A stretch of 35,160 bases of DNA from Bacteroidota bacterium. GTDB lineage: Bacteria > Bacteroidota > Bacteroidia > Chitinophagales > Chitinophagaceae. Made by a program: the position numbers and the translations under genes. Below are positions 23,504 to 33,083 of the stretch, one piece after another (positions within the stretch are counted from its first letter, which is position 1; the number at the start of each line of letters is the position of its first letter). The stretch is from NCBI GenBank assembly GCA_018267585.1, contig JAFDYE010000053.1, positions 1 through 35,160 of the forward strand, read 5' to 3'. The notes under the pieces are model-generated. The model worked only from the letters and a program-made list of their open reading frames with translations, ran no database searches and was not told where the DNA came from.

Positions 23504-23773
23504 TTATAACTTGGCAGAGAGTTCTTTACCTGCTTTGAACTTAGCAACCTTCTTCGCCTTGATCTTGATCACAGCACCAGTCTGAGGATTGCGACCATTA
23601 CGGGCAGCTCTCTTCGATACAGAAAAAGTACCGAAACCAACGAGGGTTACTTTTCCATTACCTTTCAGCGTTTTGGTAACTGCTTCAATAAAAGAATCGA
23701 GGGAAGCGTTAGCCTGAGTCTTTGTAATGCCTGCGTCATCGGCGATCTTTGCGATCAATTCAGCTTTGTTCAT
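23504..23773 (-). CDS. HU-family DNA-binding protein
   Basis: Nucleoid protein of 89 residues, the standard length for HU. The sequence MNKAELIAKIADDAGITKTQ forms the helical body, GKVTLVGFGTFSVSKRAARNGRNPQTG gives the beta arm with the RNP tip that intercalates into DNA, and KAKKVAKFKAGKEL ends the protein. A TAnnTTTG promoter is visible upstream. HU and IHF subunits are similar in sequence; the general form and lone gene favour an HU homodimer. Confidence 0.95.
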   Translation of the reverse strand: MNKAELIAKIADDAGITKTQANASLDSFIEAVTKTLKGNGKVTLVGFGTFSVSKRAARNGRNPQTGAVIKIKAKKVAKFKAGKELSAKL

Positions 23774-23803
23774 AGTGTAATTTTTTTATTTAATTAGCAG
23801 CAA

Positions 23804-23833
23804 CAAATATACCCGCTTTTTTTATCCAACAAA
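23804..23833 (-). promoter_or_regulatory. HU gene promoter (TTTG-N18-TATATTTG)
   Basis: On the minus strand TTTG (23833-23830) precedes TATATTTG (23811-23804) by 18 nt, one base shorter than the usual spacing. The -7 box is a full match to TAnnTTTG. It lies about 30 bp upstream of the start codon. Confidence 0.55.
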
Positions 23834-24078
23834 ATTTTTTTGCTCGCGGCTCACCTCGCCGTAAACCGCGTCGGGTAAGGCTTAGCGGCCTCAGGCATTC
23901 GTAAAAGTCCGATGTGAAGGTTACGTTCGTTCGCTGAAATACAATGCTGTAGCGGGTTCCGGCTGAAAACCTTGACTGGCAAGGATTTGAAAGAATTCAT
24001 AATATTTCCCGATTCTGTTACCGCGACACAATTCTTATCCACAAATAGTGCACAGAATGTTAATTTTTTATTTTCTTC
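23834..24078. other. non-coding stretch upstream of HU with one DnaA-box-like sequence
   Basis: About 245 bp without a recognisable gene; a small minus frame at 23851-24042 looks like chance. The only distinct motif is TTATCCACA at 24035-24043, a perfect DnaA-box consensus, in AT-rich surroundings. No second box is seen nearby, so an origin is not supported. Confidence 0.3.
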
Positions 24079-24381
24079 TCACACCGATTCCAGCAACGTT
24101 CTGAACGAGATAAATCCGGTGCCCCATTTCTCATATCCCTGCTGCTGCAAGGCCGGAGCGAATTCGATCACGAACTGATGATACCGGTCCAGCGTGCTGG
24201 TGAAGAACTGCGCAACGAAGGTCGGCCCCTCTTCCTCATCCTGCTCAAGCAGCCGGTAGAGCTGATGGTCGTCGAACAACTGCGTCGCCATTATCGCAGG
24301 TATCTGCTCCTCCAGCTGCCATCTCAGCCAGCCTTCCAGAATATCCCACCTGACCTTGCTCGTAACGTTATATACGATCAT
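24079..24381 (-). CDS. DUF4286-family protein
   Basis: Small cytoplasmic protein of 100 residues, starting MIVYNVTSKVRWDILEGWLRW. The body has DEEEGPTFVAQFFTSTLDRYHQF and ends with GYEKWGTGFISFRTLLESV. This matches DUF4286, a family common in Bacteroidota with no known function, usually ferredoxin-like in prediction. I start at the ATG at 24381 rather than at the upstream in-frame start inside the xth gene, because the family begins there. It lies 8 bp downstream of the exonuclease III gene and is probably co-transcribed with it. Confidence 0.75.
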   Translation of the reverse strand: MIVYNVTSKVRWDILEGWLRWQLEEQIPAIMATQLFDDHQLYRLLEQDEEEGPTFVAQFFTSTLDRYHQFVIEFAPALQQQGYEKWGTGFISFRTLLESV

Positions 24382-24389
24382 CGTTCTCT

Positions 24390-25169
24390 TTATTTTAGCG
24401 CGAGCTCCACATAAAGGGGACAATGGTCGCTCTGTTTGACATGAGGATAGATATCGGCACTCAGCAACCGGTCCCGCAGCGGCTCAGTGACACTGATATA
24501 GTCGATCCTCCAGCCTTTATTTTGCTCGCGGACGGTGGGGAACCGCTGGCTCCACCAGCTATAACGGTGAGGCTCCGCATGAAAATGGCGAAAACTATCG
24601 ATCCAGCCGCTGCCCAGGAACCTGTCCATCCAGGCCCTCTCCTCCGGCAGAAAGCCGGAATTGTTCTTATTTCCCTTCGGATCGTGTATGTCTATTTCTT
24701 TGTGCGCAATATTGTAGTCCCCGACCAGCACGAGTCGCGGGTATTTTTTCTTCAGCTGCTCGAGGTACGCATGAAATTCATCCAGCCACACATATTTATA
24801 CTGCTGACGTTCGTCTCCCGAAGTCCCCGAAGGGAAATAGGCGTTGATCAGCCGTATATCGCCGAGGTCCAACTGGATCACCCGCCCTTCGTTGTCGCTC
24901 ATCTCGTGCCCCGTACCATATTCGACATGGTCCGCCTTTATCTTGCTGAACACCGCTACGCCGCTATAACCCTTTTTCTGCGCCGGAAACCAATAGTCAT
25001 GGAAACCCATCTCCGTGAATTGGGCATGCGCGACATTGTCTCTGTGTGCCTTGGTCTCCTGCACACAAACGATATCCGCAGGGTCGGTTGCCAGCCATTC
25101 GACCAGTCCTTTGTTCATGGCGGCGCGAAGCCCGTTAACGTTGTAGCTTACGATCCGTAGTGATGACAT
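24390..25169 (-). CDS. xth: exodeoxyribonuclease III / AP endonuclease
   Basis: DNA repair enzyme of 259 residues in the endonuclease/exonuclease/phosphatase family; it cuts at abasic sites and cleans 3' ends. Motifs in order are LRIVSYNVNGLRAA, DIVCVQETKAH (metal-binding Glu), NAYFPSG, LVGDYNIAH (catalytic Asp and Asn), YSWWSQR, WRIDYISVT and the terminal SDHCPLYVEL with the catalytic His. All are intact and the length is normal. It is the first gene of a pair with DUF4286 and is divergent from the LOG-family gene. Confidence 0.93.
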   Translation of the reverse strand: MSSLRIVSYNVNGLRAAMNKGLVEWLATDPADIVCVQETKAHRDNVAHAQFTEMGFHDYWFPAQKKGYSGVAVFSKIKADHVEYGTGHEMSDNEGRVIQLDLGDIRLINAYFPSGTSGDERQQYKYVWLDEFHAYLEQLKKKYPRLVLVGDYNIAHKEIDIHDPKGNKNNSGFLPEERAWMDRFLGSGWIDSFRHFHAEPHRYSWWSQRFPTVREQNKGWRIDYISVTEPLRDRLLSADIYPHVKQSDHCPLYVELALK

Positions 25170-25252
25170 AATCCTTATATTTATACCCGAGCCCCGCAGG
25201 AACAGCTGCGGAATTACCGCGCGGGAGTCCGCAAATTACTAAGAAAGTCATT

Positions 25253-26011
25253 ATGGAAAAACTAGACAGGATAATCCCCGCCAGCCCTAAAGACGCCCAG
25301 TTCCTCGAAGGCCCCAAGAGCCGCGGCTATGAGTTCAGCTTTGCATGGAGGGTCTTCCGCGAGTTCATAAAAGGCTTCCGTACGCTGCATTTTGTCGGAC
25401 CATGCGTGACGGTGTTCGGCTCAGCCCGTTTTAAAGAAGACCATCCCCATTATCAAAGCGCACGGGAGATGGGACGGCAGATCGCGGCGCTCGGTCTTAC
25501 GACGATGACGGGCGGAGGGCCGGGAACAATGGAAGCAGCCAACCGCGGCGCCTTCGAGCAGGGCGGGGCCTCCGTCGGCTGTAATATCAAGCTGCCCTTC
25601 GAGCAGAAGCCCAACCCCTACGTCCAGACGTCGATCACCTTCAACCATTTCTTCGTCCGCAAGGTGATGCTGGTAAAATATTCCTATGCCTTTGTCATCA
25701 TGCCCGGCGGCTTTGGAACCATGGATGAATTTTTCGAGACACTGACCCTCGTTCAGACAAAAACGCTTGTCCGCTTTCCTATCGTGCTTTTTGGCAAGAG
25801 ATACTATCAGCCCCTTTTTGACTATATGGAATACATGGCTCAGCAGGGCACTATCTCAAAGGAAGATATGGCGCTGGTGCTGCTGACCGACAGCGTCGCC
25901 GACGCCGCAAAGCATATCGACACGTTTATAAAGACGAATTACCGGGTTATACCACGGCGGAAAAGAAAATGGTGGCTGTTTGAGAAGTACAAACAATATA
26001 AGACGGCGTGA
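25253..26011 (+). CDS. LOG-family protein, cytokinin riboside 5'-monophosphate phosphoribohydrolase type (TIGR00730)
   Basis: Cytoplasmic Rossmann-fold protein of 252 residues. The LOG signatures are present: GGGPGTMEAANRGA (87-100), R136-K137 in NHFFVRKVMLV, and PGGFGTMDEFFETLT (151-165) with the catalytic E159. LOG enzymes split nucleoside 5'-monophosphates to base and ribose phosphate; the bacterial role is often nucleotide clean-up. A basic C-terminal tail (RRKRKWWLFEKYKQYK) is an addition to the core. It is divergent from xth and converges with the envelope protein gene. Confidence 0.88.
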   Translation: MEKLDRIIPASPKDAQFLEGPKSRGYEFSFAWRVFREFIKGFRTLHFVGPCVTVFGSARFKEDHPHYQSAREMGRQIAALGLTTMTGGGPGTMEAANRGAFEQGGASVGCNIKLPFEQKPNPYVQTSITFNHFFVRKVMLVKYSYAFVIMPGGFGTMDEFFETLTLVQTKTLVRFPIVLFGKRYYQPLFDYMEYMAQQGTISKEDMALVLLTDSVADAAKHIDTFIKTNYRVIPRRKRKWWLFEKYKQYKTA

Positions 26012-26023
26012 TCTTCCGCCGTC
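26002..26023. terminator. stem-loop at the end of the LOG-family gene, weak terminator
   Basis: GACGGCG and CGCCGTC form a perfect 7-bp stem with an 8-nt loop that contains the LOG stop codon. No T-run follows on either side, so this may be only a 3' end hairpin between the convergent genes. Confidence 0.35.
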
Positions 26024-26044
26024 CTCTGCGCGAACGGCTCATCC

Positions 26045-26875
26045 CTATTTCCACCAGGCGTGGGTCGTCGGGATCGTTACCCCTAAGCTAAGGATCATCT
26101 CATAGGTCCCGAAGGCCTGGCGCGCTTTACCTTCATAGATATGCAAGCCTGAGTAGCGGGCATAGTCCAGCTTGTTGGAGTATTCGAGGTAAAATGCATT
26201 AAAGAAAGTGGCCCGCAGGACGCCCTCGAATCCGGTATTCCATCCGCCGAGCTGGAAGCCGGGCTTGTTCTCCTTGCCGAACAATTCGTTCTGCGTGTGA
26301 GGAATGACAGGTCCGACGCCCCATTTAGCGTAACCATCGACCTTCACTTTCCGGTCGTGGGTAGCCAGCAGATGCCAGCGCTTTGTGACATTGAACAGCA
26401 GGAAATTGGCTCCGTTGTTGAGATAGTAGTAGAAGCCATTGGCCTCATTGAAGGCGACCGAAGTGTCGACAGGATGGTTGTCCATCCTGCCCTTTATCCG
26501 CACGTCCTGATCCTGGATGATATACTTGGTGTGATCGAAGTTGATCTCAAAACCCCACCCTCTCTTCTCGTCCAGCAGAAAGCCGAGCCGGTAGTTGTAC
26601 TGCGGGATGCTCAGCGCCTTGTTAAAGAGGCCGTCGTCCCAGCCCGGGTGGTCGTGGGATTTGACGTGCTCCATCGTGTAGTCATTTCCAAGAGACGGCT
26701 GGGAAATATGCACGCTGCTATGCGTATACCATTCCTTGTTATATCCCCAGGAGAGGTACACCTCTTTTATGAGTTTCTTCTTTTTCTTGGGAGGGTCGTT
26801 TTGTGCAAACGCAAATGCGGGCAGACAGCATGTCAACGCCAGACATGCAAAAATTACACTAAGATTCTTTCTCAT
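26045..26875 (-). CDS. secreted, probably outer-membrane, protein of unknown function
   Basis: Protein of 276 residues with a clear signal peptide (MRKNLSVIFACLALTCCLPA, cleavage near residue 25 after FAFAQ), followed by a run of five lysines. The mature part alternates aromatic and polar residues, as in WGFEINFDHTKYII and FYLEYSNKLDYARY, and ends in a hydrophobic strand, suggesting a beta barrel. I do not recognise the family by function. It converges on the LOG gene and is followed upstream by about 90 bp before the end of metH. Confidence 0.65.
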   Translation of the reverse strand: MRKNLSVIFACLALTCCLPAFAFAQNDPPKKKKKLIKEVYLSWGYNKEWYTHSSVHISQPSLGNDYTMEHVKSHDHPGWDDGLFNKALSIPQYNYRLGFLLDEKRGWGFEINFDHTKYIIQDQDVRIKGRMDNHPVDTSVAFNEANGFYYYLNNGANFLLFNVTKRWHLLATHDRKVKVDGYAKWGVGPVIPHTQNELFGKENKPGFQLGGWNTGFEGVLRATFFNAFYLEYSNKLDYARYSGLHIYEGKARQAFGTYEMILSLGVTIPTTHAWWK

Positions 26876-26962
26876 AGCTAAAACACATCCAATTGCTGTT
26901 AATAAAAGCCGATCGCGTCAAAAAATCCAATCTTTCTACCCTGTAAAAATAACCGAATTTTA

Positions 26963-29686
<2,724 letters not shown>

Positions 29687-29708
29687 TTCGAAAAGATCTA
29701 TTATAAGG

Positions 29709-30734
29709 TTAAGCTAATTCTTTTTCAACCACCGGCAGCGGCCTCGGTCTGACCCTGGCTACGTGTTCGGCGATATGTTTTATATGATCGGGTGTGGTGC
29801 CGCAGCATCCTCCAACGATATTGACGAACCCATTCTCGGCCCAGTCTTCGATGAAGTGCGCCGTCTGTTCGGGCTGCTCGTCGTATTCACCCATGGCGTT
29901 CGGCAGGCCGGCATTGGGATAGGCAGAAGTAAAGCAGGCGGCGATCTGGCTCAGCTCTTCGATATGCGGCCGCATTTCCGCGGCTCCGAGCGCGCAGTTG
30001 AGCCCGACACTCAGAGGACGGGCGTGCATGACGGAGACATAAAAGGCTTCCAGCGTTTGACCGCTGAGCGTCCGGCCACTGGCATCGGTGATCGTCCCGC
30101 TGATCAGGATCGGCAGCTCGGGCGTTTTTGAATCCCGGAAATATTTCTGGATGGCGAATATGGCGGCCTTGGCATTGAGGGTGTCAAAGATCGTTTCCAC
30201 AAGCAGGAGGTCGGCGCCACCGTCGACCAGGCCTTTCACCTGCTCATAATAGGCGCCCGCGACCTCGTCGAAGGTCACCGACCTGAACCCGGGGTTGTTC
30301 ACGTCCGGCGAAAGCGAAAGGGTCTTGCTCATCGGCCCGATGGCTCCTGCTACAAATCGGGGCTTCGCCGGGTCCTTGGCCGTATATTCCGCGGCAGCCT
30401 TCTTCGCGATACGCGCCGCTGCAACATTCAGCTCATACGCGAGGTCTTCCATCCTGTAGTCGGCAAGGCTCACCCGCTGGGAGTTGAACGTATTGGTCTC
30501 GATAATATCGGCGCCTGCTTCCAGGTACTGCCGGTGAATGCCCTCGATTATCTGGGGTTGTGTGAGATTGAGCAGGTCATTATTTCCCTTAACATCGATC
30601 GGCCAGTCCTTAAAACGGTCGCCGCGATAGTCCCCTTCTTCCAGTTTGTGGCGCTGTATCATGGTTCCCATTGCGCCATCGATAATGAGTATGCGTTTTT
30701 TTAGCTGCTCCTGAATAATTGAACGTACGTCCAT
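29709..30734 (-). CDS. homocysteine S-methyltransferase module of methionine synthase
   Basis: Protein of 341 residues equal to the first module of MetH. It transfers the methyl group from methylcobalamin to homocysteine to form methionine. The zinc ligands are C247 (GLNCALG), C310 and C311 (GGCCGT). The N-terminal block [19 protein letters not shown] is typical of MetH rather than of S-methylmethionine enzymes. Together with the downstream 907-residue protein it adds to 1248 residues, close to a one-piece MetH. It is the first gene of the operon and follows a TAnnTTTG promoter with a long folded leader. An AGGAGGT stretch lies about 5 nt upstream of the ATG, a rare clear Shine-Dalgarno here. 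Confidence 0.94.
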   Translation of the reverse strand: MDVRSIIQEQLKKRILIIDGAMGTMIQRHKLEEGDYRGDRFKDWPIDVKGNNDLLNLTQPQIIEGIHRQYLEAGADIIETNTFNSQRVSLADYRMEDLAYELNVAAARIAKKAAAEYTAKDPAKPRFVAGAIGPMSKTLSLSPDVNNPGFRSVTFDEVAGAYYEQVKGLVDGGADLLLVETIFDTLNAKAAIFAIQKYFRDSKTPELPILISGTITDASGRTLSGQTLEAFYVSVMHARPLSVGLNCALGAAEMRPHIEELSQIAACFTSAYPNAGLPNAMGEYDEQPEQTAHFIEDWAENGFVNIVGGCCGTTPDHIKHIAEHVARVRPRPLPVVEKELA

Positions 30735-30739
30735 GGCTT

Positions 30740-30746
30740 ACCTCCT
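30740..30746 (-). promoter_or_regulatory. strong Shine-Dalgarno in front of the methionine synthase operon
   Basis: On the minus strand AGGAGGT lies about 5 nt before the ATG at 30734. Most genes in this window lack such a site, which is normal for Bacteroidota. The presence of a good one may matter if the upstream leader controls translation. Confidence 0.5.
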
Positions 30747-30826
30747 GGGTTTAAACGTGTTGTGCCGTAAAAAATTTTCTGAACTACTTAATAACGAGGG
30801 AAATAAAAAGCGGGATTATTTCAGAC

Positions 30827-30880
30827 GTTTATTAGTTCAGTTCGGTCCGGTTACCCGGCCGTACAGGCTGAACAATAAAC
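30827..30880 (-). promoter_or_regulatory. long hairpin in the methionine synthase leader
   Basis: In plus coordinates GTTTATT(A)GTTCAG (30827-30840) pairs with CTGAACAATAAAC (30868-30880): 13 bp with one bulged base. Inside, CGG(T)CCGG (30843-30850) pairs with CCGGCCG (30855-30861): 7 bp with one bulge. On the transcript the loop reads GUAA, a GNRA tetraloop. The hairpin begins near the predicted 5' end and about 93 nt before the start codon. I cannot match it to a SAM or cobalamin riboswitch. Confidence 0.5.
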
Positions 30881-30887
30881 AAATCCG

Positions 30888-30897
30888 CCTGTACAGG
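30888..30897. promoter_or_regulatory. palindrome at the predicted metH operon start, possible operator
   Basis: CCTGTACAGG is a perfect 10-bp palindrome 3 bp downstream of the -7 box. GTACAGG recurs at 30861-30867. The position at the transcription start would suit a repressor site; the regulator is unknown. Confidence 0.4.
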
Positions 30898-30900
30898 GTA

Positions 30901-30930
30901 CAAATATACGGATATTTACGGGATTCGCAA
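30901..30930 (-). promoter_or_regulatory. methionine synthase operon promoter (TTG-N19-TATATTTG)
   Basis: On the minus strand TTG (30930-30928) is followed after 19 nt by TATATTTG (30908-30901), a full match to the Bacteroidota consensus. Transcription would begin near 30894, giving a leader of about 160 nt. Confidence 0.7.
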
Positions 30931-30987
30931 GGTCGGGAAGCCGACTTGTCCGTAAGACCATGGGCCTGACTTGTCCCGGGGCCGGAA

Positions 30988-31608
30988 CTACCCCCCCGTC
31001 CGGTAGCTTTCTACCGGCAGCCGGTTGGTTATGCTCCGCGCCAGCGTCATCTCGTCGGCATATTCAAGCTCGCCGCCAAAGGCTATCCCGCGGGCGATCG
31101 TCGTGATCCGCACGGGCAGGTCCTGCAGCTTCTTCTGGATATAATAGATAGTGGTATCTCCCTGAATATTGGGGTTGAGCGCAAAGATCAGCTCTTGCGT
31201 ATGCTCTTTCTTTACCCTGCTCACAAGGGTCTCGATATTCAGCTGGTCGGGGCCGACCCCATCCAGCGGTGAGATGATCCCCCCGAGCACATGATAGGTA
31301 CCGCTGTACTGCTGGGTGCTCTCGATGGCGATGACCTCGCGCAGACTCTCCACCACACAGATCAGCTCCTGCTTGCGGAGGGAATTTGAACAGATCGAAC
31401 AGATATCCCCGTCGGATACATTATGACAGCGCTGGCAGAACTTTATCTCCTGCCTCATCCGGATAAGCGTTTCGCCGAAACCCTGTACATTGCCGGCATC
31501 CAGCTTCAGCAGATGCAGCACCAGCCGGAGAGCCGTCTTCTTCCCTATGCCCGGCAATTTGGCGAACTCACCTACCGCGCTCTCCAGTAAAGTTGAGGAA
31601 AATTGCAT
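30988..31608 (-). CDS. recR: recombination mediator protein RecR
   Basis: RecF-pathway protein of 206 residues that with RecO/RecF loads RecA at gaps. An N-terminal helix-hairpin-helix (LPGIGKKTALRLVLHLL) comes first, then the Cys4 zinc finger C58, C61, C70, C73, then the Toprim domain starting ELICVVES with the acidic Glu87, and a C-terminal Walker-like segment. I start at ATG 31608, which gives the normal N-terminus; the open frame upstream to 31842 overlaps the lipoprotein gene. The Ig-like lipoprotein gene ends 19 bp upstream on the same strand, so it is likely in an operon with it and the helicase-nuclease. Confidence 0.94.
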   Translation of the reverse strand: MQFSSTLLESAVGEFAKLPGIGKKTALRLVLHLLKLDAGNVQGFGETLIRMRQEIKFCQRCHNVSDGDICSICSNSLRKQELICVVESLREVIAIESTQQYSGTYHVLGGIISPLDGVGPDQLNIETLVSRVKKEHTQELIFALNPNIQGDTTIYYIQKKLQDLPVRITTIARGIAFGGELEYADEMTLARSITNRLPVESYRTGG

Positions 31609-31627
31609 CCTGTAAAGGTACGAATAT

Positions 31628-33070
31628 TTACAGCTGAATATCCACGTCGTTGTCCCAGTTCGCCTTGACTGTGAGCTTTCGCCGGATGGGTATGACCTTC
31701 TCCGGCTGGAGCTTTTTGCCAAAGAAATTCCCGGTGTCCCAGCGCAGGTTACCATTGATATCGTACAATACCCGCAGCTCGTATTCTCCGGGGGGGAACA
31801 GGATCCTCCGCACCTCCCTCCGGGTATTGAAGGGGATGGCATATTTTACATTGTCCCCGACTACCATCTGCAGGACCGGATGCTGCGACATATTGATATT
31901 GGGTATCCGTATCCTGATCTCGCCGTAGTCGATATCCTTCTTGGTCCGCCAGGTCACGGTGTCGTCCTTCAGCAGGCGTCTGCCCGCGGAGTCCTGGCCA
32001 AAGGTTTTGGGCAGGATAAGATTGAATTTGGTGTCGGTCGGCCAGTTAAATTGTAGCGCGAATACCTTGTTGGTGGTATCCCGCACATAGCGGTAGCGCC
32101 TCGGGTCGATATCCTTGAAGTTCTCGTCCGTAAAGCGCAGCTGGGTGGAATCAAAGGCCTTGAGCCCGGTTGTAAAGCTAATTTTGAAGGTATCCAGGAC
32201 GTCGAAGACGCCGTTGGTGGCGTTGGTCTGGAACTGCAGCCGGCGATCCCTTTCCTTTTCTCTCGCGGTCCTTCGGCTCTGGGGCTGCGCCGGTGATGCG
32301 GGTGTGGACGATTTTGGTTTGGTCTCAGGGGCTTCCGAATAGGCGTACAGCGTTATCGGCTGCGTGTTCTCGGTGATGACGACCGGGGAGTCCGCGAAGG
32401 CGAACAACTGGCCTTTTGAGAGATACTTGTGCGAGCCGCCCTCGTCCTTCATCGCATATACCGCATACTGGCCGGTCTGTATATTCTCGAAATAGAACTG
32501 ACCCGTGGAATCCACCCGGGTGAGATACCGCGGCCTTTCCTTCACAACCGCTGAGTCGTCGAACTTTCGGTGCAGGACCACCACCAGGCTGCTGTCCGGC
32601 CGGCCCGTGCTGGCGATCACTACCGTTCCCCCGAACGCCCCCTGGTCGATGACGCGGCCCGTCGTAAAGACGTATTTAAAGTCTCTCAGGATATTCCCTT
32701 CATTATAGTCCCTGATCGACTTTCCGAAGTTCAGAGAATAGGTGGTATTGGGCTCCAGCGTGTCCTTCAGCTTGACAGTCAGCGTCCGCAGCTTGGAATC
32801 CACGATGGGATCCACTTTTGGCACGGGGGAGACGATCAGCTCGGTCCGGATATCCTTGGGATCGATGTACTCGTCAAAGGTAAAGACGATCTTGTTCGTA
32901 TTGAAGTTTCTGTCCGAGTCACCCGGTACGGCAGAGACGAGCCGTGGAGGAAGGGTATCACGAGGTCCGCCCGTGGGCGGGACTATATTCGCACACCCGG
33001 AATGGCTGACGGCGCCGATGATCAACAGGGAAAAGAGGGCAAAAAAGAATAGACCGTTTCGAAGCTTCAT
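31628..33070 (-). CDS. lipoprotein with bacterial Ig-like (Big_5) domain
   Basis: Predicted lipoprotein of 480 residues, lipidated at Cys26 in SHSGCAN, followed by PPTGGPRDTLPPRLVSAVPG, a start widely shared by Bacteroidota proteins with an SbsA-type Ig-like domain. The Ig-like domain spans about 40-145 (KIVFTFDEYIDPKDI, NTTYSLNFGKSIRDYNEGN). A prealbumin-like beta region follows (TGQYAVYAMKDEGG), then a Ser/Pro/Arg linker near 255-280 and further beta structure to the end. Function is unknown. It lies between a helicase-nuclease gene (13-bp gap) and recR (19-bp gap) in an apparent operon, a position with no obvious functional logic. Confidence 0.8.
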   Translation of the reverse strand: MKLRNGLFFFALFSLLIIGAVSHSGCANIVPPTGGPRDTLPPRLVSAVPGDSDRNFNTNKIVFTFDEYIDPKDIRTELIVSPVPKVDPIVDSKLRTLTVKLKDTLEPNTTYSLNFGKSIRDYNEGNILRDFKYVFTTGRVIDQGAFGGTVVIASTGRPDSSLVVVLHRKFDDSAVVKERPRYLTRVDSTGQFYFENIQTGQYAVYAMKDEGGSHKYLSKGQLFAFADSPVVITENTQPITLYAYSEAPETKPKSSTPASPAQPQSRRTAREKERDRRLQFQTNATNGVFDVLDTFKISFTTGLKAFDSTQLRFTDENFKDIDPRRYRYVRDTTNKVFALQFNWPTDTKFNLILPKTFGQDSAGRRLLKDDTVTWRTKKDIDYGEIRIRIPNINMSQHPVLQMVVGDNVKYAIPFNTRREVRRILFPPGEYELRVLYDINGNLRWDTGNFFGKKLQPEKVIPIRRKLTVKANWDNDVDIQL

Positions 33071-33083
33071 TTTACAAACTTAA

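Noticed and set aside
23834..24078. Replication origin near HU
   Set aside because: Only one DnaA box and no dnaA, dnaN or clustered repeats nearby.
29687..29708. Frameshift or sequencing error splitting metH
   Set aside because: Both parts have proper start and stop codons, the break lies at a domain border, and no motif is missing.
30735..30987. SAM or cobalamin riboswitch upstream of methionine synthase
   Set aside because: Expected by biology, but I could not find S-box, SAM-II or B12-box core sequences; listed only as an unclassified leader.
31609..31842. Longer recR starting at 31842
   Set aside because: The extra residues overlap the lipoprotein gene and do not belong to RecR, which begins at the ATG at 31608.
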